Shown here: piece by piece, positions 45,693 through 51,453 of the stretch
Numbering within the stretch: the first letter of the stretch is position 1
Layout of the letters: the number at the start of each line of letters is the position of its first letter
Assembly: GCA_937862885.1 (NCBI GenBank)
Contig: CALMEE010000038.1
Location: 1-51,453 of the forward strand
Source: an uncultured Planctomycetaceae bacterium
GTDB lineage: Bacteria > Planctomycetota > Planctomycetia > Pirellulales > Pirellulaceae
Direction of reading: 5' to 3'
DNA length: 51,453 nucleotides
The notes under the pieces: model-generated
What the model was told of the DNA's origin: nothing
The model's input: only the letters and a program-made list of their open reading frames with translations
The model's database searches: none
Made by a program: the position numbers and the translations under genes

Positions 45693-47480
45693 TTATCGCT
45701 GTGTGTTCACAGGAATACTTGCGCTCGGGGAAAAACCGGCCGGGCCTTGCGTGGGCGCTGGACCTTTGTATTCCAAGAATAGCAAAGCATCCGCTCTTCG
45801 GCGGGAACCAGAAAGAAGACCGCTCAAATCCCGCAACCCGCCAGTTTGTGCAGGACTGGCTACCACACCGCAACTCAAGAGCAAGACTTGATCGCTTGGC
45901 CACCGAAATCGTTCATGGACGTTCCAGCTAACCATTTGCGGAATTTGCAAATCGAGGGATTGCAATTGTCCGTTAGATGCAGGCACATTGACATTGACGC
46001 GTTGCAGACGCTCGATCTGATCGACATCACATTTGATGACAGCTTCGCAGGTCCGTCCATCCAGAGAAGACAGCGTGCTCAGTTCGAGAGTAAACCCTTC
46101 TTCAAAATTTGTCAGTACAGGTTCAGCATACACCAGATTACCGCTACTGACCCAGCGCAACGATTGATAGAACTGGATCGGTCGCCGTGAAGCGAGGCTA
46201 TACTTCTGGCCGTCGTGCACGATCATCTCGCCGCCACTTTGCAATTGGTAATCGTTGCGGCGACTCAATTCGCTTGCAAGGAATGCTGCATTTTCTTTGC
46301 TCAATAGCCAGCCCTCAACGCCAGGCGCTTGAACCGTGATCGGCTGCATGCGATTGTAGGCGACCGTGCGCCAGGTTGGATTGGCGATGGTCACTAATTT
46401 CATGCCAAAAATCTCGTTACGTCCTGCGCCTTGATTCAGTCGATCGACGATTGCCTTGACCTTTTGTTGGATTTGCGGCGTATGATAAACACGCAATTTT
46501 TCCTTTGATGCGTTCAAGATTCCCAGCGGTTCGTTGAACCAAAGATCTTGCCCGGTTTCCAACAGAATCCAATCAATAATCGCTTGTTGTGGACGGGTCG
46601 AATTCGTGATGTTTCGTGTATAAGGCGCAATGTCATATTCACGCCAAACTTGCCCCGCAGTGTTGGGGAGAGCGTCAATGCCTTCTGTGACACGGGTGAT
46701 TTCGCCGCTTCGATTCTGATCCTGAATACCCGAACCAATCGAATTTTCGTAAGCGATTGGAGAAACACCGCTAGGGTTAGTCCCGAATGATGTGCCAACG
46801 TCCAGCGTTGGTTGCTCGAATTCATTATAGCCATTGATTGACTGGTTTGGATTTTGGTTGCCCATGACATTTTCTTCGGCGGCGATCCGTTCGCCCGCAT
46901 AGACATTGCGAATTACCAGCGAGTTTGGTGCGTTCGCTTGGTAGAGAGTGTTCGCCGAATTGTTGAAATTGTTGTAATTCGCTGGTTGTGTGTACAGTTG
47001 CGGCTCTTGGGTATAGTCACCTACGAATGCGGGAACTGATGCATGCGCCGGAGGAATCAGTTGAGTCGGTGGTTGAACGGGAGTCGTTGGTATCAGCTGC
47101 GCAGGCACGATGCCTGCAGTGCGAACTTGTGCGGACTGAATCGATTGTGCGTCTAACGGTTGCGCGAGCCTTGGCTGTGATAATTGTAGATTTTCGTTAG
47201 GTCCCGTGTGGAGCTGTCGATTTGCAATTGGAGTATTGGCAGGTAAGTTCTGTGGGCTCGCGCTTTGGCCCTGTGGCGTTTGCGGTTGAACCCAAGGAAG
47301 TTCCTCGTCATTGTCTGAAGACTTCCCGGATGATCCTTGCGAATTGGCTGGCGAAGCGATTGGGGGTCGTTCCAGATTCTCTTGGGAACAAACTATGTTT
47401 TCTCCGCAGAAAGTGAACAACATAACCGTGACAAAATACCGGTTGATTCGACTAAGGGAAAAGGCCCGCTTCATTTCCAT
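45693..47480 (-). CDS. Secreted protein with secretin N-domain-like region
   Basis: A 595-residue exported protein: signal peptide (about 1-32, ending VCSQ), a long disordered stretch rich in Q, N, P and A (about 33-280), then a folded part. Residues about 300-355 ('AIIDWILLETGQDLWFNEPLG', then 'VYHTPQIQQKVKAIVDRLNQG') resemble the N0/N1 domains of type II/III secretins. The remaining region (to about 560) is beta-rich and may be a degenerate secretin-like module; the pore-forming domain itself is not clear. This could be an outer-membrane or pilotin-like component, or only a structural relative. It is divergent from the VWA gene, 278 bases away. Confidence 0.6.
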   Translation of the reverse strand: MEMKRAFSLSRINRYFVTVMLFTFCGENIVCSQENLERPPIASPANSQGSSGKSSDNDEELPWVQPQTPQGQSASPQNLPANTPIANRQLHTGPNENLQLSQPRLAQPLDAQSIQSAQVRTAGIVPAQLIPTTPVQPPTQLIPPAHASVPAFVGDYTQEPQLYTQPANYNNFNNSANTLYQANAPNSLVIRNVYAGERIAAEENVMGNQNPNQSINGYNEFEQPTLDVGTSFGTNPSGVSPIAYENSIGSGIQDQNRSGEITRVTEGIDALPNTAGQVWREYDIAPYTRNITNSTRPQQAIIDWILLETGQDLWFNEPLGILNASKEKLRVYHTPQIQQKVKAIVDRLNQGAGRNEIFGMKLVTIANPTWRTVAYNRMQPITVQAPGVEGWLLSKENAAFLASELSRRNDYQLQSGGEMIVHDGQKYSLASRRPIQFYQSLRWVSSGNLVYAEPVLTNFEEGFTLELSTLSSLDGRTCEAVIKCDVDQIERLQRVNVNVPASNGQLQSLDLQIPQMVSWNVHERFRWPSDQVLLLSCGVVASPAQTGGLRDLSGLLSGSRRRADALLFLEYKGPAPTQGPAGFSPSASIPVNTQR

Positions 47481-47758
47481 CTCTCTCGCTATGCCTTGTG
47501 GTTCACAAAAAAACGTGGCGGAGTATAGATGGCGCCTTCGGTCGGTCCAATAGCGAAATCAAAAATCCGCAATTTTCTAATTGCGTATCGTTGGGACTTC
47601 GCCAATAATTGGGTAAATGGCTTTTCGGGTCGACCCATTCTTGGGGACGATTGTGTTTTAGATGTGTCAACGAATCAGGCAATATTGCGACCGCGCCGCT
47701 ATTTCGGCGAATGTGAAGTCGAGTCGCTAGCAATTGTGTGTCTTTGGGGAGTTGATTA

Positions 47759-49036
47759 ATGGAAGATGCCAAATCGACGGTACCTCATGCCCAGCCGAAT
47801 AATACTCTGGCCCGACATGCAACTGTCGGCCAAAGTCAGCCAAAGGCAACTGGGACGAACGGCCACAACTCAGAACTCGAACGCAATCTTACGATCGATC
47901 CCGAATATCAAAACGATTTGTCATCAGGGGCAATACCGCTAGAGTCTGTTGCTCCACGAAGAACGATAGCCCAATTGCGAAGCAACCGTAGCGCTCATCG
48001 TGCCTTCGAGCAAGATTCAGACATGCTTTCCCATGTTAGAACTGAATTTCTGCACAAACCTGTTCACGCATTGGCCGCGCCAATTCCTGAAATCAGCCAT
48101 GGTGAACCGAAAGTTTCGTTCGCGCGGTTATTGTTGGTCCAAGCGGAAACGTGGGGTGTCAGCTTTTTCATCCATCTGACCGCGATTCTGCTCCTGGCGT
48201 TCCTGACATTCAGCGTACTGCCGGATCAAGGAGTCGATATCAGTGCCACTTTGGTCAGCGAAGAAGCGTTTGACCATTTGGATATGCTGACTACATTTCA
48301 ACTGACGGAGTTTCAAGAGGCGAATTGGCTTGAAAATAGTCTTACACAGGAATCAAGTGAGCAGGTTGCGCTGGAATTTGCGGACCAAGCTGATCTGCCC
48401 GCGTTCGATTCCGGTGAATTTGCAGCGAGCTTGGCCAGTGCATCCGGAATGATGGACACAATTGCAGGCGCCGGATTCGTCGATCCCAATATGGAGATCG
48501 TCGGAAATTCAGCCACTTTCTGTGGCATTCAGGTTCAAGGCAAAAAATTTGTGTATGTTGTCGACAAATCCGGCAGCATGATGGGTGATCCTTGGGATCA
48601 AGCCGTGGCAGAGTTGTTCCGATCGATTACCGGTTTGACGGATGAACAAGAGTTCTTTATTGTTCTGTTTAATCACACGGCAAATCCGATGCTGGGACTT
48701 AGCGGTGCAAGTATGGCATTGCATCCCGCGAACAATGCTAACGTCAGCGCCGCAAGGTTTTGGGTGTTTCAACAGTTCCCGGTGGGCGGCACCTTGCCGC
48801 GGGATTCAATGATGATGGCGATGCAAATGAATCCGGATGCCATCTTTTTCCTCTCCGATGGCGTGTTTAATGATGGAACGCTGGAGTACTTGAGACGCAA
48901 TAATTCGGCGCGGCGGGTTTCGCAAGGCAAGAAGAGAATTGCCATCCACACCATCGCATTCAAAGACTTTTCCGGCGCGCACATGCTGAAGCAAATTGCT
49001 GAAGAAAATGAAGGTACATTCACTTTCGTTCATTAG
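47759..49036 (+). CDS. Membrane-anchored von Willebrand A domain protein
   Basis: A 425-residue protein with a long hydrophilic N-terminus (1-130), one membrane helix (about 133-154, 'WGVSFFIHLTAILLLAFLT'), an acidic linker and a C-terminal VWA domain (about 260-425). The metal-binding MIDAS motif is complete in its first part, D269-x-S271-x-S273 (DKSGS), with a later 'FLSDG' providing the aspartate. VWA domains bind proteins through a divalent metal; in bacteria such proteins take part in complexes and envelope functions. Its ATG has a weak ribosome site. The next gene, on the same strand, begins 293 bases later. Confidence 0.85.
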   Translation: MEDAKSTVPHAQPNNTLARHATVGQSQPKATGTNGHNSELERNLTIDPEYQNDLSSGAIPLESVAPRRTIAQLRSNRSAHRAFEQDSDMLSHVRTEFLHKPVHALAAPIPEISHGEPKVSFARLLLVQAETWGVSFFIHLTAILLLAFLTFSVLPDQGVDISATLVSEEAFDHLDMLTTFQLTEFQEANWLENSLTQESSEQVALEFADQADLPAFDSGEFAASLASASGMMDTIAGAGFVDPNMEIVGNSATFCGIQVQGKKFVYVVDKSGSMMGDPWDQAVAELFRSITGLTDEQEFFIVLFNHTANPMLGLSGASMALHPANNANVSAARFWVFQQFPVGGTLPRDSMMMAMQMNPDAIFFLSDGVFNDGTLEYLRRNNSARRVSQGKKRIAIHTIAFKDFSGAHMLKQIAEENEGTFTFVH

Positions 49037-49329
49037 CCGGTCGATATCCGCGACTCATCTGCTAAGCGTACGCTTAAAATTGTTTCCATAGCCCGTAGGT
49101 TTCCGTAAAAACCTACAACCCGCCAGCGAAAAACGTTAACGTTGACGTCCGCAGGCATTGCGATTCCCAGATTGCTAGCTCGCCTAATCGATGTTTGCGG
49201 GTGTATCGCTTGCCTCTATACTCCGCCGCCCTGAATTGTCGGTTGGTTTCTTAGCCCGTGTTTTTGAAGTCAGGGCTCGTACTAGTTTTGAAGTATGCAA
49301 ATGTTGCTGGCCAGAATACCAACCCGACT
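49037..49329. other. Intergenic region with a palindrome and a hairpin
   Basis: The stretch holds a perfect 14-base palindrome TAAGCGTACGCTTA at 49063-49076 and, shortly after, the stem GTAGGTTT/AAACCTAC (49095-49102 with 49109-49116) around a 6-base loop. The hairpin has no T-run, so it is at best a weak terminator; the palindrome could be a dimeric regulator's site. No gene is present. Confidence 0.55.
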
Positions 49330-51453
49330 ATGCCTACAGCCATGAAATTTTTTGAACTCCAGTTATTTAGCCGGGATAACCAGTTTGGTTTGATGCAGGT
49401 GAGTAAATCGTCTCCACGCCAATCACATGTGTTGCAGCGCAAGATCGAGCAAGCGATTTGTAGGTGCTCCGAACTTGGATGCGCTGGCATCTTAGCAGGG
49501 CTCGTCTGCCTATCCTCTTTCCTACTTGCGGATACCGTCTTCTCGAAGACGATTGAGGTTTCCACGCTCAATCACGCCGGGCCCGCTGTTGACGCAAGTG
49601 ATTGCTTGCCGGGGAAATACTCTCGATCACGAGCGAATCTGCTGAACACATATCTATTTCTACTCGATGGCAAGCACTTCGCATCGATGACTTCGAGGAT
49701 CAAATTATTGCAAGTTGCGGGAGTAGATTCGCATCTTGTAATCACGCACCGCCAAGACAAAACGGCCAGCGAACTGTTTGATATCGCTGCCGCGCACTAT
49801 TCGCGCGACGCATGGCAATTGGCTGTGCAGGCATTCGAAGAGCTGCGGCTCGCATTTCCAGATTCGCCTTTCGCTACAAAGAGCTTATTCTATTTGGGCG
49901 AGGCTTTTGTCCAATTGAAACAGTTTGAGCGTGCGTTGCAGGCGTTTCAGCAATACATCGCCTCATCCGCTGAAGGTGAATTTCTAACACGTTGCCAATT
50001 CCGAGTTGGCGAATGTTTGTATCTTTTGGAGCGTGATGCTCAAGCATTGCGTGTCTTGCAAGATTTCGTGTTCGAGCATCCAGCGGACGAACTACTTGAG
50101 GCGGCGCTGCCACTAATTGCCCGTTTGCGTGTGGCGCGATCTGAACCGCAAATGGCTCAACGTACCTGCGAAATCTTCATCGAGAAATTTCCAAGTTCGA
50201 AGTCGTTAAGCGAATGTCAGTTCCTTCTCGCAAAGTCGCTCATTCAGCAGGGAGAATTGAACGAGGCCGCACGGCATTTCCGTGCCTTGGCCGAGCGGAA
50301 CGAATTTGACCGGATAGATACAAGTTTGTTCGAGTTAGCACGAATCAGCTTTTCACAAGATTTCTGGAAAGAGTCGAAAGGTTGGCTGGATCGCTTAATC
50401 GCAAACTTTCCAACAAGCGAGCACTTGATCGAAGCGAAACTGCTTCTGGCAAAAATCTACTTGGCGGAAGGTAACCCGCAAGCGGCTGAGCATGTGCTAT
50501 ATCCATTGGATCATTCTGATGCTGCTCAACCCTTCGCCAGTGCGATCTGGATTGAAAGGGCTCGCACCAAAATTGCCCTTGGCAAACCAGAATCGGCTCA
50601 CCAATGGTTGGAACACGTAATCGCAACATCAGATCATGATTATTGGCTTGATGCCGCTACCCAGTTAATTATCCAAATCGCAACGGAAGCCGAAGACTGG
50701 CGTCGCGTCCGAAATGCAGCCGAGAATTACCGCAAACGCAATCTGCAAGGCTTCAACTTTCAAGCAATTTCGATCGCTGAAGGAGTCGCAGCCTACAAGC
50801 TAGGTGATTTGGATGGTGCGTTGAAGGTGTTCCAGCAATTGGTCCAACAAATTGATCCGAGCGAGTTTCAGCAGTATGATCGAATCAACTATTGGCTTGC
50901 GGTTTGTGAACTCAAGCAAGGCGACGCGGACGCAGCATTGGATAGCCTGTCGAAAATCGCCCTGTTCAGTGAAGATGGAAAATTCCAGGCGGCGGTCACC
51001 TATGTTAGGGCGATGGCCTACATTACTCGCGAACAGCTAGAGCCAGCACTGGCGGCATTGCGTCAATATTTGATACTGGCCCCCGCAGGCGCGGATTCTT
51101 TCACCGCGCGCAAACACTTGGTGGCGATAATTTCGAAAATCGGAGACATTGCTGAAGCGGACCAGGTCCTTGCTGAGACTCTTGAGTTGCAGCCAGCCGA
51201 TCACTGTCTCGAACTCGCCGCACTAGTTGCCTATCATGCAGCACAGCGTGCTGCGCCGCAAATCGCGAACAGATGGTACCAGTATATCCTCGACCGCGCC
51301 GAGCCAGGCGCGCTCCGAGAACAGGCAATTACTGGCCTAGCTTTCCTGGGGACGCAAATCGACCAATTCCAAAATTCAACTGATGTAGTTAACAGATTGA
51401 TGCAAGAGATTGCGAGTGGATCACCGACCGCAAGTCGGACGGCACTTCCGCTG
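49330..51453 (+). CDS. Large membrane-anchored TPR protein (partial, cut by the window edge)
   Basis: The frame is open from the ATG at 49330 to the end of the window, 708 codons with no stop, so the true end lies beyond. After a short hydrophilic start comes a membrane helix (about residues 55-75, 'ELGCAGILAGLVCLSSFLLA'). From about residue 150 the protein is a series of tetratricopeptide-like helical pairs, for example 'ATKSLFYLGEAFVQLKQFER', 'FLLAKSLIQQGELNEAARHF' and 'AAYKLGDLDGALKVFQQL'. Such proteins act as scaffolds for complexes. An alternative ATG at 49342 would shorten it by four residues. It follows the VWA gene and could belong to the same complex. Confidence 0.83.
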   Translation, partial: MPTAMKFFELQLFSRDNQFGLMQVSKSSPRQSHVLQRKIEQAICRCSELGCAGILAGLVCLSSFLLADTVFSKTIEVSTLNHAGPAVDASDCLPGKYSRSRANLLNTYLFLLDGKHFASMTSRIKLLQVAGVDSHLVITHRQDKTASELFDIAAAHYSRDAWQLAVQAFEELRLAFPDSPFATKSLFYLGEAFVQLKQFERALQAFQQYIASSAEGEFLTRCQFRVGECLYLLERDAQALRVLQDFVFEHPADELLEAALPLIARLRVARSEPQMAQRTCEIFIEKFPSSKSLSECQFLLAKSLIQQGELNEAARHFRALAERNEFDRIDTSLFELARISFSQDFWKESKGWLDRLIANFPTSEHLIEAKLLLAKIYLAEGNPQAAEHVLYPLDHSDAAQPFASAIWIERARTKIALGKPESAHQWLEHVIATSDHDYWLDAATQLIIQIATEAEDWRRVRNAAENYRKRNLQGFNFQAISIAEGVAAYKLGDLDGALKVFQQLVQQIDPSEFQQYDRINYWLAVCELKQGDADAALDSLSKIALFSEDGKFQAAVTYVRAMAYITREQLEPALAALRQYLILAPAGADSFTARKHLVAIISKIGDIAEADQVLAETLELQPADHCLELAALVAYHAAQRAAPQIANRWYQYILDRAEPGALREQAITGLAFLGTQIDQFQNSTDVVNRLMQEIASGSPTASRTALPL

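Noticed and set aside
1..51453. CRISPR array, phage, IS element, toxin-antitoxin pair or known defence cassette
   Set aside because: No regularly spaced repeats, integrase, transposase, restriction enzyme or paired small genes were found; YraN is a nuclease-fold housekeeping family, and ComEC is a competence protein.

Overview
The window looks like chromosomal DNA from a planctomycete, most likely in or near the order Pirellulales. This is inferred from gene content, not from a marker gene. The signs are a loose layout of mostly single genes facing either way, long gaps without recognisable genes, few clear Shine-Dalgarno sites, many secreted or membrane-anchored proteins of unknown function, and a valyl-tRNA synthetase with an extra zinc ribbon. 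I see no phage, insertion sequence, CRISPR array, toxin-antitoxin pair or recognisable defence island.

Left part (1-13 kb): a REP-like inverted repeat, a NAD(P)-binding oxidoreductase, tRNA-Glu with its own terminator, a leucine-dehydrogenase-like enzyme, valS, an EfpL/YeiP-type elongation factor, rpmB (L28) behind a good promoter, a SAM hydroxide adenosyltransferase and a UvrD/Rep helicase. This is mainly translation and core metabolism.

Middle (13-32 kb): a membrane-anchored TPR protein, a YraN nuclease, a MetE-core-like methyltransferase, an Obg/DRG-like GTPase with a TGS domain and an altered G3 motif, a secreted alpha-toroid (squalene-cyclase-like) protein beside an HlyD-type adaptor, a CD225/dispanin protein, a DoxX-like protein, aroA, a UDP-GlcNAc 2-epimerase, ComEC/Rec2, a 23-residue putative membrane peptide and an isopropylmalate/isocitrate dehydrogenase.

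Right part (32-51.4 kb): a polyprenyl-phosphate sugar transferase, dihydroorotase, a two-gene DUF3311-like/sodium symporter unit, a PDZ protein, a TAXI-TRAP transporter with a fused permease, and a ketoacyl-synthase homologue that has lost its catalytic cysteine. The end of the window holds a secretin-N-domain-like secreted protein, a divergent von Willebrand A membrane protein and a large TPR protein that runs off the right edge.

Genes that probably work together are few: the symporter pair (4-base overlap), the TAXI binding protein with its permease, wecB with the sugar transferase (separated by about 6 kb; surface polysaccharide), and possibly the secretin-like/VWA/TPR group at the end. 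The best leads for new biology are the cysteine-less ketoacyl synthase, the G3-altered TGS GTPase, the EfpL factor, the dispanin protein and the envelope-associated group at 45.7-51.4 kb. None of these is proven to be a new system by sequence alone.
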